Positions 46,534 to 54,819 of a stretch of DNA of 64,000 nt are shown piece after piece (position 1 is the stretch's first letter; each line of letters starts with the position of its first letter). Source of the DNA: Streptomyces sp. 1222.5. GTDB lineage: Bacteria > Actinomycetota > Actinomycetes > Streptomycetales > Streptomycetaceae. The notes beneath the pieces were generated by a model. It had not been told where the DNA came from and searched no databases. It saw only the letters and a program-made list of their open reading frames with translations. The stretch covers positions 3,348,001 to 3,412,000 of the forward strand of contig NZ_FNSZ01000001.1 of assembly GCF_900105245.1 (NCBI RefSeq). Direction: 5' to 3'. The position numbers were made by a program, and so were the translations under genes.

Positions 46534-47088
46534 GTGCTCACTGTCGGTGACAAGTTCCCCGAGTTCGAACTGACCGCCTGCGTCTCGCTGGAGAAGGGCA
46601 AGGAGTTCGAGGAGATCCACCACAAGTCCTACGAGGGCAAGTGGCTCGTGGTCTTCGCGTGGCCCAAGGACTTCACGTTCGTGTGCCCGACCGAGATCGC
46701 CGCGTTCGGGAAGCTGAACGACGAGTTCGCCGACCGTGACGCCCAGATCCTCGGCTTCTCCGGTGACTCCGAGTTCGTGCACCACGCCTGGCGCAAGGAC
46801 CACCCGGACCTGACCGACCTGCCGTTCCCGATGATGGCCGACTCCAAGCACGAGCTGATGCGCGAGCTGGGCATCGAGGGTGAGGACGGCTTCGCGCAGC
46901 GCGCCGTCTTCGTCGTCGACCCGAACCGCGAGATCCAGTTCACCATGGTCACCGCCGGTTCCGTGGGCCGTAACCCCAAGGAGGTCCTGCGGGTCCTGGA
47001 CGCCCTGCAGACCGACGAGCTGTGCCCCTGCAACTGGAGCAAGGGCGACGAGACCCTCGATGCGGTCGCGCTGCTGGCTGGTGAGTGA
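46534..47088 (+). CDS. ahpC: Alkyl hydroperoxide reductase AhpC (peroxiredoxin)
   Basis: 184 aa. Reduces peroxides. Peroxidatic C51 in DFTFVCPTEIAAFG, resolving-type Cys in the C-terminal ELCPCNWSKG, and the FSGDSEFVHHAWRKD and AVFVVDPNREIQFTMV segments. Start GTG 46534 (VLTVGDKFPEFEL) with AAGGAG 5-7 nt upstream; an in-frame ATG 48 bp earlier would cover that site. Followed 3 bp later by ahpD, its electron-donor partner in actinobacteria. Confidence 0.96.
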   Translation: MLTVGDKFPEFELTACVSLEKGKEFEEIHHKSYEGKWLVVFAWPKDFTFVCPTEIAAFGKLNDEFADRDAQILGFSGDSEFVHHAWRKDHPDLTDLPFPMMADSKHELMRELGIEGEDGFAQRAVFVVDPNREIQFTMVTAGSVGRNPKEVLRVLDALQTDELCPCNWSKGDETLDAVALLAGE

Positions 47089-47091
47089 CCC

Positions 47092-47625
47092 ATGTCGCTC
47101 GACTCCCTGAAGTCCCGCGTACCCGACTACGCCAAGGACCTGAAGCTCAACCTGGGCTCGGTCATCGGCAACTCGGACCTGCCCGCGCAGCAGCTGTGGG
47201 GCACGGTGCTGGCGACCGCCATCGCCTCCCGTTCCCCGATCGTGCTGCGTGAGCTGGAGCCGGAGGCGAAGGCGAACCTGACGCCGGAGGCGTACACGGC
47301 CGCCAAGGCGGCCGCCGCCGTCATGGCGATGAACAACGTCTTCTACCGGACCCGCCACCTGCTGTCCGACCACGAGTACGGCACCCTGCGCGCGGGCCTG
47401 CGGATGAACGTCATCGGCAACCCGGGTGTGGAGAAGGTCGACTTCGAGCTGTGGTCCTTCGCGGTCTCCGCGATCAACGGCTGCGGCATGTGCCTCGACT
47501 CGCACGAGCAGGTGCTCCGCAAGGCCGGCGTCGAACGCGACGTCGTCCAGGAGGCCTTCAAGATCGCCTCCGTGATCCAGGCGGTCGGCGTCACCCTCGA
47601 CGCCGAGGCGGTGCTGGCCGAATAG
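47092..47625 (+). CDS. ahpD: Alkylhydroperoxidase AhpD
   Basis: 177 aa. Lipoamide-linked reductant for AhpC with weak peroxidase activity of its own. C131 and C134 ([14 protein letters not shown]) with H138 form the active site; [14 protein letters not shown] and [20 protein letters not shown] are family segments. ATG 47092 directly after the ahpC stop, so clearly cotranscribed and induced by OxyR. Confidence 0.96.
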   Translation: MSLDSLKSRVPDYAKDLKLNLGSVIGNSDLPAQQLWGTVLATAIASRSPIVLRELEPEAKANLTPEAYTAAKAAAAVMAMNNVFYRTRHLLSDHEYGTLRAGLRMNVIGNPGVEKVDFELWSFAVSAINGCGMCLDSHEQVLRKAGVERDVVQEAFKIASVIQAVGVTLDAEAVLAE

Positions 47626-47649
47626 GCCCCCCGTAAGGCCGTGATACCC

Positions 47650-47682
47650 AGGGCCTCGCTCACTCCTGGTGGGCGAGGCCCT
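47650..47682. terminator. Terminator shared by ahpD and the convergent permease gene
   Basis: AGGGCCTCGC and GCGAGGCCCT, 10 bp, 13-nt loop, beginning 25 bp after ahpD; the right arm lies inside the last codons of the permease gene. Confidence 0.7.
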
Positions 47683-49006
47683 CGGCGTTCTCCCGGACCT
47701 GTCCGTCGGTCCCGGCCGTCCCCTCGTCGGGCACCGGGGAGGCCGGTTCCTGTCCCGCGGCGCCCGGTTGCTGTTCCTGGGCGTACTGGCGCAGGTAGCC
47801 GACGACCGTGTTCGTCACCGCCACCAGGGGGACGGCCACCACCGCGCCGCCGATGCCGGCCACCATGCCGCCGGCCGCGACCGTCAGGACGACCGCCAGG
47901 GGGTGGACGCGGACCGCGCGGCCGAGGATGAACGGCTGCAGCACGTGCCCCTCGATCTGCTGGACCGCGAGGACCACGGCGAGCGTCATGACCGCGGTGA
48001 ACACGCCCTGCGTGACGAGCGCGACGATCACCGCGAGCGCTCCGGAGGCGACCGCGCCGACCAGGGGGATGAACGAGAACAAGAAGATGAAGACGGCCAG
48101 CGGCACGGCCATCGGCACGTCGAGGAAGTAGATGCCGATGCCGATGAAGATGGCGTCGATGAGGGCGACCAGGACCGTGCCGCGGACGTACGCGGTCAGG
48201 GTGCGCCAGGCGCGCGGGCCGGCACCGGCCACGCCCGGACGGGCGGCGGAGGGCACCAGCTTCAGGAACCACTGCCAGATGCGCACACCGTCGTAGAGCA
48301 GGAACAGCGTCGAGAAGAACACCAGCAGGATGCCGGTCAGCGCCTCGACGACGACCTGAACTCCCTCCAGACCCGCGGACGTTATCTGGTCGGTGTTGGC
48401 GCCGATCGCCTCCCGGAGGTTCTTGGCGATCTGGTTGATCTGCTTGTCGGTGACGTGGAAGGGACTCTTCAGCAGCCAGTTGCGCAGATCGTCGATGCCG
48501 TTCTGGATCTGCGTGGAGAGCGTGTCGATGTTCTCCATGACCTGCCAGGTCACGAACCAGCCCATCAGGCCGATGACCACGAAGCCGAGGATGGCGGTCA
48601 GCGCCGTCGCCGGGCCGCGCGGCACCCCGTGCCGCATCAGCCGGGCGACCGTCGGCTGGAGCAGGGCGGTGACCAGAAGGGCGATGACGAAGGCGAAGAC
48701 GACCAGTTGGACCGCGCTGATGACCCGCATCAGCACCCACACGGTGCCGGCGAGCACCAGCAGGCGCCAGCCGGCCTCGGCCGCGACCCGGACACCCCAG
48801 GGCACCGCCTGCGCGGGATCGGGCCGGGGCCCGGCCGGCGGCGCGGGCCTGCGGACCGGCGCCGGGTCGACGGCGGCGGGAGACGCGTCGGCCGGTTCGG
48901 ACTCGGCGTGCTCCTTCTCCACCTCGGCGCGACGCTCGTCCAGGCGCTCGCCCATCTCGGTGAGATTGGCGCCGAGCCGGCCGAGCCACCCTGGCACTCG
49001 CGACAT
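47660..49006 (-). CDS. AI-2E family (PerM-like) transporter
   Basis: 448 aa. A charged N-terminus of about 70 residues with a helical stretch ERLDERRAEVEKEHAESEPA, then paired hydrophobic segments near residues 85-130 and 145-170, an amphipathic loop (IQNGIDDLRNWLLKSPFHVT) and a C-terminal bundle with VQVVVEALTGILLVFFSTLF, IYFLDVPMAVPLAVFIFLF, PLVGAVASGALAVIVAL and the family motif EGHVLQPFILGRAVRVHPLAV. Exports or exchanges ions or small molecules; the autoinducer role is not general. Start ATG 49006 (AGAGG 7 nt upstream) preferred over 49009. Confidence 0.92.
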   Translation of the reverse strand: MSRVPGWLGRLGANLTEMGERLDERRAEVEKEHAESEPADASPAAVDPAPVRRPAPPAGPRPDPAQAVPWGVRVAAEAGWRLLVLAGTVWVLMRVISAVQLVVFAFVIALLVTALLQPTVARLMRHGVPRGPATALTAILGFVVIGLMGWFVTWQVMENIDTLSTQIQNGIDDLRNWLLKSPFHVTDKQINQIAKNLREAIGANTDQITSAGLEGVQVVVEALTGILLVFFSTLFLLYDGVRIWQWFLKLVPSAARPGVAGAGPRAWRTLTAYVRGTVLVALIDAIFIGIGIYFLDVPMAVPLAVFIFLFSFIPLVGAVASGALAVIVALVTQGVFTAVMTLAVVLAVQQIEGHVLQPFILGRAVRVHPLAVVLTVAAGGMVAGIGGAVVAVPLVAVTNTVVGYLRQYAQEQQPGAAGQEPASPVPDEGTAGTDGQVRENAEGLAHQE

Positions 49007-49087
49007 CATCCGTCCTCTTTCCCCGCGTCCCCGGGTGCTCGCCACGCTCCCCCCTGGAGTCGTTCCGATACGACCGTACAGTGCGAA

Positions 49088-49116
49088 AGCCCCTCCCCTA
49101 GGGACGGGGAGGGGCT
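49088..49116 (-). terminator. Hairpin terminator after the transglycosylase gene
   Basis: AGCCCCTCCCC and GGGGAGGGGCT, 11 bp, 7-nt loop, about 54 bp past the stop at 49170. Confidence 0.75.
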
Positions 49117-49169
49117 GCGCGGGGTTGAGCGGAGCCGGTCGGCTCGGTACCGAAGGACCGTCGGGCGGC

Positions 49170-49877
49170 CTAGTACCAGTGGTTGGCCTGCCAGAACGAC
49201 CACGCCTGGCACGGGCTGCCGTAGCGGCTGTTCATGTAGTTGAGGCCCCACTTGATCTGCGTGGCCGGGTTCGTCTGCCAGTCGGCGCCGACGGACGACA
49301 TCTTGGAGCCGGGCAGGGCCTGGAAGAGGCCGTAGGCACCGGAGGAGGCGTTGACCGCCTTGTAGTTCCAGCTGGACTCGTGGTCCACGATGTTGCTGAA
49401 GCACTGGAACTGGCCGCCGCCCACCATCTGACGCGCCATCGCCTGGATCTGCGCCACGGTGTAGCTGCTCTGGGTGGGGAAGCTGGAGGAGTCGCGGACG
49501 TCGTCGCGGCTGGCCGCGGCCTTCGTCTCGGCACGCTCCTTGGCCTCCTTGGCCGCCTTCTCCGCCTTCTCGGCGGCCGCCTTCTTCGCGATGGCGGTCT
49601 CGGCGGCGGCCTTGCGGGCTGCTGCCTCGGCGTCCTTCTTGGCGCCCGCGTCGGCGGCGATGGCCTGAGCGTCGGCCTGCTGCGTCAGGGACGCGGTCTG
49701 CACCTGGGCCTGCTGACCCGCGGGTATGTCCGCGAGGAGCGTGGTGTCGGCTGCCGTCGTCTCTGCGTCGTTGTTGTTCTGCGCGACGCTGCCCGAGGCA
49801 ACGCCGACAACGCTTCCGACGGCGGTGACCGCGGTGGCCGAGGCCACTGCGAATCCCCGGACCGAAATCCGGCTCAC
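49170..49877 (-). CDS. Secreted lytic transglycosylase (SLT-type domain)
   Basis: 235 aa. Signal peptide FAVASATAVTAVGSVVGVAS, a long Ala/Lys/Glu helical linker (residues about 65-130), and a C-terminal lysozyme-like domain from YTVAQIQAMARQMVG. It has the catalytic Glu in NIVDHESSWNYKAVN, SSGAYGLFQALPGSKM, NPATQIKWGLNYMNSRYGSP and the final QAWSFWQANHWY. Cleaves peptidoglycan glycan strands. Start GTG 49877: GGAAGG lies 7 nt upstream, and the ATG at 49895 would overlap that site. A long structured leader precedes it. Confidence 0.92.
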   Translation of the reverse strand: MSRISVRGFAVASATAVTAVGSVVGVASGSVAQNNNDAETTAADTTLLADIPAGQQAQVQTASLTQQADAQAIAADAGAKKDAEAAARKAAAETAIAKKAAAEKAEKAAKEAKERAETKAAASRDDVRDSSSFPTQSSYTVAQIQAMARQMVGGGQFQCFSNIVDHESSWNYKAVNASSGAYGLFQALPGSKMSSVGADWQTNPATQIKWGLNYMNSRYGSPCQAWSFWQANHWY

Positions 49878-50110
49878 ACGGTTTCCTTCCAGCATCGCCC
49901 GCTTCGGTGACCCTGGCGGACGCAATCGTGCCCCTTGGCACTGGCCTCCCAACTGCGGGGTCACGGGAGGCGCGGGCCCGGTGGGCAACTCCCCCGAAGG
50001 GAGCGCCGCGTGGTGCTCGGGCGGCATACGACGAACTCTGTGGAGTTGGTGTGTTTCTGTGGTGCCGTACCGCTGGGGGTACAGGTGTGTCGTATGCGGG
50101 GCCTGACAGG
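49878..50110 (-). ncRNA. Candidate structured 5' leader of the transglycosylase gene
   Basis: Over 230 nt without a gene and packed with inverted repeats (plus-strand positions). GCATACGAC 50024-50032 pairs with GTCGTATGC 50089-50097 and encloses two hairpins, AACTC/GAGTT (50034-50047) and GTACC/GGTAC (50067-50082), giving a three-way junction. Then come CTCCC/GGGAG (49989-50003), GCCTCCC/GGGAGGC (49944-49971), GTGCC/GGCAC (49928-49941) and GTGACCC 49908-49914 with GGGTCAC 49958-49964, the last two alternatives competing locally. Looks like an RNA control element; class not recognised. The other 170 nt up to phoH show nothing clear. Confidence 0.5.
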
Positions 50111-50277
50111 AGTGAGACTCTGCCGTAACCGGACGCCGCGTGGCAATTCTGTGTTGCGTGTGAAAGCTCACATCCCGTTTGGCCCTGGTGATTTCAGGAA
50201 ACCCCCACACGCGAAGGCACCGCCCGGCTAGGCTCCTGTGCCTTTGCCGGACGGTGCCGAATGGGCCTTCCTCAGGG

Positions 50278-51603
50278 TCAGATGTGGCCGTCCTCCAGCA
50301 TTTCGGTCACAAGGGCGGCAATCTGGGACCTCTCGGACCGCGTCAGCGTGACGTGCGCGAAGAGCGGATGCCCCTTCAGCTTCTCCACCACGGCGACCAC
50401 GCCGTCGTAGCGGCCTACGCGCAGATTGTCCCGCTGTGCCACGTCATGGGTCAGAACGACCCGCGAGTTGGCGCCGATCCGGGACAGAACGGTCAGCAGG
50501 ACGTTCCGTTCGAGGGACTGCGCCTCGTCCACGATCACGAACGCGTCGTGGAGCGAGCGGCCGCGGATGTGGGTGAGCGGGAGGACCTCCAGCATCCCGC
50601 GTGCGGTGACCTCCTCGATGACCTCGCGGCTCGTGACCGCGGAAAGGGTGTCGAAGACGGCCTGTGCCCACGGGCTCATCTTCTCCGCCTCGGAGCCGGG
50701 CAGATAACCCAACTCCTGCCCGCCGACCGCGTACAGCGGACGGAAGACCATCACCTTCTGGTGCTGGCGGCGCTCCAGGACCGCTTCCAGGCCCGCGCAC
50801 AGCGCGAGCGCCGACTTGCCGGTGCCGGCCCGGCCGCCCATCGAGACGATGCCGACGTCCGGATCGAGCAGCAGGTCGAGCGCGATGCGCTGCTCGGCGC
50901 TGCGGCCCTTGATGCCGAACGCCTCCCGGTCGCCGCGCACCAGCCGGACGTTGCCCTCGGCGGTGACCCGGCCGAGCGCCTTGCCGCGCTCGGACTGGAT
51001 GGTCAGGCCGGTGTGCACGGGGAGGTCGGAGACCTCCGGGACGTACACGTGCCCTTCCTCGAAGAGGATGTCCACCTGTTCGCCGGAGAGCATCAGTTCG
51101 GACATTCCGGTCCAGCCGGAGTTCTCCGTGATGGCGAGTTCGGCCCGGTACTCCTCGGCCAGCAGGCCCACGGACGAGGCCTTGATCCGCAGGGGCAGGT
51201 CCTTCGACACCACGGTGACGTCGAACCCCTCGGCCTGCAGGTTCCGGGCCACCGCGAGGATGCGGGAGTCGTTGTCCCCCAAGCGGTAGCCGGTGGGCAG
51301 CACGCTGGGGTCCGAGTGGTTGAGCTCGACACGGAGCGTCCCGCCGAGTTCCCCGATCGGGATGGGGGCGTCGAGGCGACCGTACTTCACCCGGTAGTCG
51401 TCCAGCAGGCGCAGCGCCTGGCGGGCGAAGTAGCCGAGTTCGGGATGGTGCCGCTTGGCCTCCAGCTCCGTGACCACCACGACGGGGAGCACGACCTCGT
51501 GCTCGTCGAAGCGGGTCAGGGCGTTCGGGTCGGCCAGCAGGACGCTGGTGTCGAGAACATAGGTGCGCCGGTCTGGCTTGTGGCGCTTTGTGCTGGTCAC
51601 CAC
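50278..51603 (-). CDS. phoH: PIN-PhoH family ATPase/ribonuclease-helicase-like protein
   Basis: 441 aa. An N-terminal PIN nuclease domain ([68 protein letters not shown] with the acidic residues) is fused to a PhoH P-loop ATPase: Walker [38 protein letters not shown], Walker [34 protein letters not shown]. Such PhoH2-like proteins act on RNA as toxin-like helicase/nucleases. Start GTG 51603 ([11 protein letters not shown]); GTG 51600 is next to it. The upstream leader carries a 15-codon frame. Confidence 0.93.
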   Translation of the reverse strand: MVTSTKRHKPDRRTYVLDTSVLLADPNALTRFDEHEVVLPVVVVTELEAKRHHPELGYFARQALRLLDDYRVKYGRLDAPIPIGELGGTLRVELNHSDPSVLPTGYRLGDNDSRILAVARNLQAEGFDVTVVSKDLPLRIKASSVGLLAEEYRAELAITENSGWTGMSELMLSGEQVDILFEEGHVYVPEVSDLPVHTGLTIQSERGKALGRVTAEGNVRLVRGDREAFGIKGRSAEQRIALDLLLDPDVGIVSMGGRAGTGKSALALCAGLEAVLERRQHQKVMVFRPLYAVGGQELGYLPGSEAEKMSPWAQAVFDTLSAVTSREVIEEVTARGMLEVLPLTHIRGRSLHDAFVIVDEAQSLERNVLLTVLSRIGANSRVVLTHDVAQRDNLRVGRYDGVVAVVEKLKGHPLFAHVTLTRSERSQIAALVTEMLEDGHI

Positions 51604-51680
51604 GGAAGGACGTACCCCCTCGGATGAGGTCGGGGAGCGACGAAGTGGAGCTGGACCGGTTTCCGGCCCCCGCACACGGC

Positions 51681-51697
51681 GGGCCGGATACCGGCCC
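51681..51697 (-). promoter_or_regulatory. Leader hairpin between the uORF and phoH
   Basis: GGGCCGG and CCGGCCC, 7 bp, loop of 3, about 80 nt upstream of the phoH start and 120 nt after the short leader frame. It could act in attenuation. Confidence 0.35.
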
Positions 51698-51819
51698 TCC
51701 GCGGCTGCTTCCGTGCGGCGATCGCACGGTCGGGCTGGTGCAAAGGGCCTCCCGGGCGGACGGCCCCGTGCCGCCCGCTGAGATACGACGCCCGTGGTTC
51801 GGGTGTCGACCTGCTTGGC

Positions 51820-51867
51820 TTATGCCCTCGAACATGCACCGCCATGCAAATGCAGCCAACAGCGCAC
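51820..51867 (-). CDS. 15-aa leader peptide (uORF) upstream of phoH
   Basis: GTG at 51867 preceded by AAGGAG (51875-51880) at a 7-nt spacing, one of the best ribosome binding sites in the window. It encodes MRCWLHLHGGACSRA and ends in TAA. Two Cys, two His and one Trp in 15 residues are unusual. It lies about 215 nt upstream of phoH on the same strand with a GC hairpin between. No ATG is involved and it is too short for gene finders. Translation-coupled control of phoH is inference. Confidence 0.45.
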   Translation of the reverse strand: MRCWLHLHGGACSRA

Positions 51868-51911
51868 CGGTGAACTCCTTGTTACATCCACCCGAACCGG
51901 GGTATACGGCA

Positions 51912-51943
51912 ACCGCCCCGGCGCCGGGCGGCGACGGGGCGGT
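51912..51943 (-). terminator. Terminator after uppS
   Basis: ACCGCCCC and GGGGCGGT, 8 bp, with an inner CGCC/GGCG stem, 12 bp past the uppS stop. Confidence 0.7.
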
Positions 51944-51954
51944 GCGGTGTGCGG

Positions 51955-52728
51955 TCAGCCGCCGTAGCGGCGGTGACGTGCGGCGTAGTCGCGCAGGGCG
52001 CGCAGGAAGTCGACCTTGCGGAAGGCCGGCCAGAAGACCTCGCAGAAGTAGTACTCGGAGTGCGCGGTCTGCCAGAGCATGAATCCGGACAGCCTCTGCT
52101 CGCCGCTGGTGCGGATGACCAGGTCCGGGTCGGGCTGGGCCCGGGTGTAGAGGTGACGGCCGATCATGTCGACGTCGACGGACTCGGCGAGGTCCTCCAT
52201 CGCCACGCCCTTGTCCCGGGCGTCGAGGAGCATGGAGCGCACGGCGTCGGCGATCTCCTGCCGGCCGCCGTAGCCGATGGCCACGTTGACCACTATTCCG
52301 TCGATGTGGGCGGTGGCCTCCTCGGCCTCCTTCAGCGCGGTCTGCATCTGCGAGGGCAGCAGGTCGGGCGTGCCGACGTGGTGCACGCGCCAGCGGCCGT
52401 CGGCGGCGAGGGTGCGGACGACGTCCTCGATGATGCCGAGCAGGGGGACGAGCTCGTCCGCCGGGCGGTCGAAGTTGTCCGTGGACAGCAGCCACAGGGT
52501 GACGACCTCGACGTCGGTCTCGGAGCACCAGCCGAGGAATTCCTCGATCTTCTCGGCGCCGGCCCGGTGGCCGTGGACGGTGGTGGAGCCGGACGCCTTG
52601 GCCCAGCGGCGGTTGCCGTCCATGATGACGCCGATGTGCTTGGGCACCTGGTCGTGGTCGAGGTGGCCCTCCACCCGGCGTGCGTAGAGCCTGACGAGCA
52701 GGCCGCGCAGCTTGTCGCGCAGGTTCAC
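51955..52728 (-). CDS. uppS: Isoprenyl transferase (undecaprenyl/polyprenyl diphosphate synthase family)
   Basis: 257 aa cis-prenyltransferase that makes the lipid carrier for cell-wall synthesis. VPKHIGVIMDGNRRWAKASG carries the catalytic Asp and diphosphate-binding Arg, HGHRAGAEKIEEFLGWC follows, and the C-terminal signature is DPDLVIRTSGEQRLSGFMLW with TAHSEYYFCEVFWPAF. Chain length (short Z,E-farnesyl or long C50-C55) cannot be read reliably. ATG 52728. Preceded by a 770-bp gap with a terminator-like hairpin. Confidence 0.95.
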   Translation of the reverse strand: MNLRDKLRGLLVRLYARRVEGHLDHDQVPKHIGVIMDGNRRWAKASGSTTVHGHRAGAEKIEEFLGWCSETDVEVVTLWLLSTDNFDRPADELVPLLGIIEDVVRTLAADGRWRVHHVGTPDLLPSQMQTALKEAEEATAHIDGIVVNVAIGYGGRQEIADAVRSMLLDARDKGVAMEDLAESVDVDMIGRHLYTRAQPDPDLVIRTSGEQRLSGFMLWQTAHSEYYFCEVFWPAFRKVDFLRALRDYAARHRRYGG

Positions 52729-53498
52729 GTGGCCCTCCGGGGGTTGGCGCGGGGGTATGGGGTGCCGGAGCCGTTGAGCCTACCGTTGCCGGAGGCCCGG
52801 TCCCGGTCCGGGGTTTGGGTGGGTGTCGACACGGTCTCGCCGTCGGACGCGGGTCCGCAAGGGCCTGCCGCGCGCACGCGGTAGGGCCGCACCTCGGAAC
52901 CCGGCCCCGGGCCCCCGTCCGGGACGCCGGTCCGCGGTCGGCGTTCCGGGCCGCCCCAAGAAAAAACGGGCCGGTCCGTGGGGGGGAGACGGACCGGCCC
53001 GAGGGGGGGTTTCCACCATAACCCTTCGTGAGGGATGGTGGGTGCATCGGCGCGACACAACTACTCTCCGGAATCGCCCGGCGACGCCCCGGTGGGTGCG
53101 GAAGGTTGGATTCAGGGGTGTGTCGTGGCCGATTCGCATCGGAATCCCAGGGAAATCCTGCTGGATGCAGAGGGATTCAGAGGGTTTGCGCCATATTGGC
53201 GATAGATCGGCATGTCGCCCTGCCGTCCCCCTGACGGGCTACCCGGCCGGCGAACGGCGGACTTGACGATTCCGCTCGACGCGGGAGGCGGAGCAGGGAC
53301 GGGCCACCGGCCTGTCGGCACCGCGCAGCCCCCTCCTCTGCGCGGTGCCAGCCCGCGCAGCTTTGCTGACGCGAATTACCTTGGTCTGAACTTACGTGAC
53401 CGGTGAGGCTGATGTGAACCGGAGCCGATAACGATGTGGAAACCCCGGGGGAACGGCGGGCAAAGACTGCCGGGTACACCCCGGTATGCCCTGATTCG
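52729..53498. other. 770-bp gap between uppS and the methyltransferase gene
   Basis: No frame has normal codon bias on either strand. It holds the T6 hairpin and RNA candidate at 52961-53382, a CGCCA-TAT-TGGCG palindrome at 53189-53201, a GATTC/GAATC inverted repeat at 53131-53146, and three GGAT(T/G)CAG repeats near 53108, 53163 and 53174. A CCGGG/CCCGG hairpin near 53471 may end the methyltransferase transcript. Confidence 0.6.
52961..53382 (-). ncRNA. Candidate minus-strand RNA ending at an intrinsic terminator
   Basis: On the minus strand a 13-bp stem (CGGGCCGGTCCGT 52967-52979 with its complement 52989-53001) is followed by TTTTTT at 52961-52966, a classic intrinsic terminator that is rare in so GC-rich a genome. 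Just before it CCACCAT/ATGGTGG with inner CCCT/AGGG (53013-53041) forms another hairpin. A promoter-like TTCACA-N18-TAAGTT (53418 down to 53389) would start RNA near 53382; GGCACCGCGCAG and its complement (53317-53349) then form a strong hairpin. Either a small RNA of up to about 420 nt or a long attenuated uppS leader. Confidence 0.45.
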
Positions 53499-54284
53499 TC
53501 AGCTGTGCGGCTTGCGGACGTCGAAGAGGTGCCGGGTGCTGTGCGCGACGAACGGCCCCTCCTTCCCGATCCGCTCGTGCAGCGCGCGCAGCCGCGGCTC
53601 GTACGCCTCGACCGTGAAGCCGGGCACCATCCAGACAACCTTCCGCAGGAAGTGGACGACCGCCGCGACGTCGTGGAACTCCATCCGCAGCCGCTCCGCC
53701 CGCAGGCCGGCCACCACGAGGCCCGCCGCCTCGGCGCCGGCCCGCTCCCGCTCCGGGGCACGGGCGGACCGCACCTCCTCGGGCTGCGGGCCCAGGAAGT
53801 ACTCGACCAGCTCGAAGACGCTCGCGGGTCCGACGTGCTGCGCGAAGTAGGTGCCGCCCGGGCGCAGCACCCGGGCGATCTCGTCCCAGTACGGCCGGAC
53901 GGGGTGCCGGCTGAGCACCAGGTCGAAGGTCTCGTCGGCGAACGGCAGCGGCGCGTCGTCCGGGGCCGCGACGACCACCACCCCGCGGGGCCGCAGCAGC
54001 GCCGTGGCCTTGGCGACGTTCGGCGGCCAGCCCTCCGTGGCGGCGACCGCGCCCGGCCGGTCCGGGCCGGCCGTGCCCAGCGCGAAGTCCAGCACCTCGC
54101 CGCCGCCGGTCTGGACGTCCAGCACGGCCCGCGCACCGGCCAGCCGCTCCCCCGCCGACCGGGCGTACCCCCAGGAGGGCCGCGCCTCGGTCGCCCGGCC
54201 CTCGAACCAGGAGAAGTCCCAGCCTTCCGTGGGCGCGGCGGCGCCCTCGGCCACAAGGTCCTCGAAGGAGGGGTTCGCTGTCAT
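53499..54284 (-). CDS. SAM-dependent methyltransferase (class I)
   Basis: 261 aa. Motif I is degenerate but in place (ARAVLDVQTGGGEVLDFALG), with PPNVAKATALLRPRGVVVVA, PLPFADETFDLVLSRHPVRP (motif II/acidic loop) and IARVLRPGGTYFAQHVGPAS (motif III). Related to the methyltransferase type 11 domain. Substrate unknown. ATG 54284 (MTANPSFEDLVAEGAA) chosen because the upstream extension to 54338 overlaps the divergent DinB gene's start. Ends FDVRKPHS. Confidence 0.88.
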   Translation of the reverse strand: MTANPSFEDLVAEGAAAPTEGWDFSWFEGRATEARPSWGYARSAGERLAGARAVLDVQTGGGEVLDFALGTAGPDRPGAVAATEGWPPNVAKATALLRPRGVVVVAAPDDAPLPFADETFDLVLSRHPVRPYWDEIARVLRPGGTYFAQHVGPASVFELVEYFLGPQPEEVRSARAPERERAGAEAAGLVVAGLRAERLRMEFHDVAAVVHFLRKVVWMVPGFTVEAYEPRLRALHERIGKEGPFVAHSTRHLFDVRKPHS

Positions 54285-54336
54285 GACACCCAGGATCGCA
54301 GCCGGTTGTCGGTGCGTCCTGCTACTTTCCGCCCGC

Positions 54337-54819
54337 ATGACGACGACTTACTTCGCCGGGGAGAAGGACACCCTGCACGCGAGCCTGGACCGGCACCGGG
54401 ACATCGTTCTCGGCAAGCTGGACGGCCTCGACGACGAGCAGCTGCGCCGCCCGATGACACCGACCGGCACCAGCCTGCTCGGCCTGGTCAAGCATCTGGC
54501 CGCGGTCGAGTACGGCTGGTTCGTGGAGACGTTCGGCGGCGAGGCCGAGCCCTTCTGGTTCGATCCCCACGACGACATGCGGGTCTCCCGCGACGAGCCG
54601 ACGGAACGGATCGTCGCCTTCTACGGCCGTGCCCGCGCCGCCGCCGACCGTTCGATCGCCGCGCTGCCGCTGGACGCCGAGGGCCGTCCGGCCTGGCGGG
54701 ACATCGGCGTCTCCCTGCGCTGGACCCTGGTCCACATGATCGAGGAGACCGCGCGGCACGCCGGGCACATGGACATCCTGCGGGAGCTGATCGACGGCGC
54801 GACCGGGGACCGCCCCTAG
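54337..54819 (+). CDS. DinB-family four-helix bundle protein (DUF664)
   Basis: 160 aa. GEKDTLHASLDRHRDIVLGK, TGTSLLGLVKHLAAVEYGWF with the first metal-site His, and SLRWTLVHMIEETARHAGHM with two further His, the DinB triad. Possibly a thiol-dependent transferase, as in mycothiol-linked DinB/YfiT enzymes. ATG 54337 lies 8 nt after TACTTT, so it may be leaderless. Its TAG stop shares CTAG with the stop of the convergent acetyltransferase. Confidence 0.9.
   Translation: MTTTYFAGEKDTLHASLDRHRDIVLGKLDGLDDEQLRRPMTPTGTSLLGLVKHLAAVEYGWFVETFGGEAEPFWFDPHDDMRVSRDEPTERIVAFYGRARAAADRSIAALPLDAEGRPAWRDIGVSLRWTLVHMIEETARHAGHMDILRELIDGATGDRP

Noticed and set aside
49878..50110. Definite c-di-AMP (ydaO) riboswitch
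   Set aside because: The expected conserved segments could not be located by eye, so only a generic structured leader is claimed.
51597..51845. 82-aa minus-strand frame ending on the phoH start
   Set aside because: No ribosome binding site and weak third-position GC; it overlaps the better supported 15-codon frame.
53112..53321. 69-aa minus-strand protein starting at GTG 53321
   Set aside because: GGAGG lies upstream, but codon bias is poor and the product is low-complexity; kept only as part of the RNA candidate region.
52961..53382. RNase P RNA, tmRNA or 6S RNA
   Set aside because: No RNase P or tmRNA conserved segments could be found in the candidate, and its structure does not fit those RNAs.
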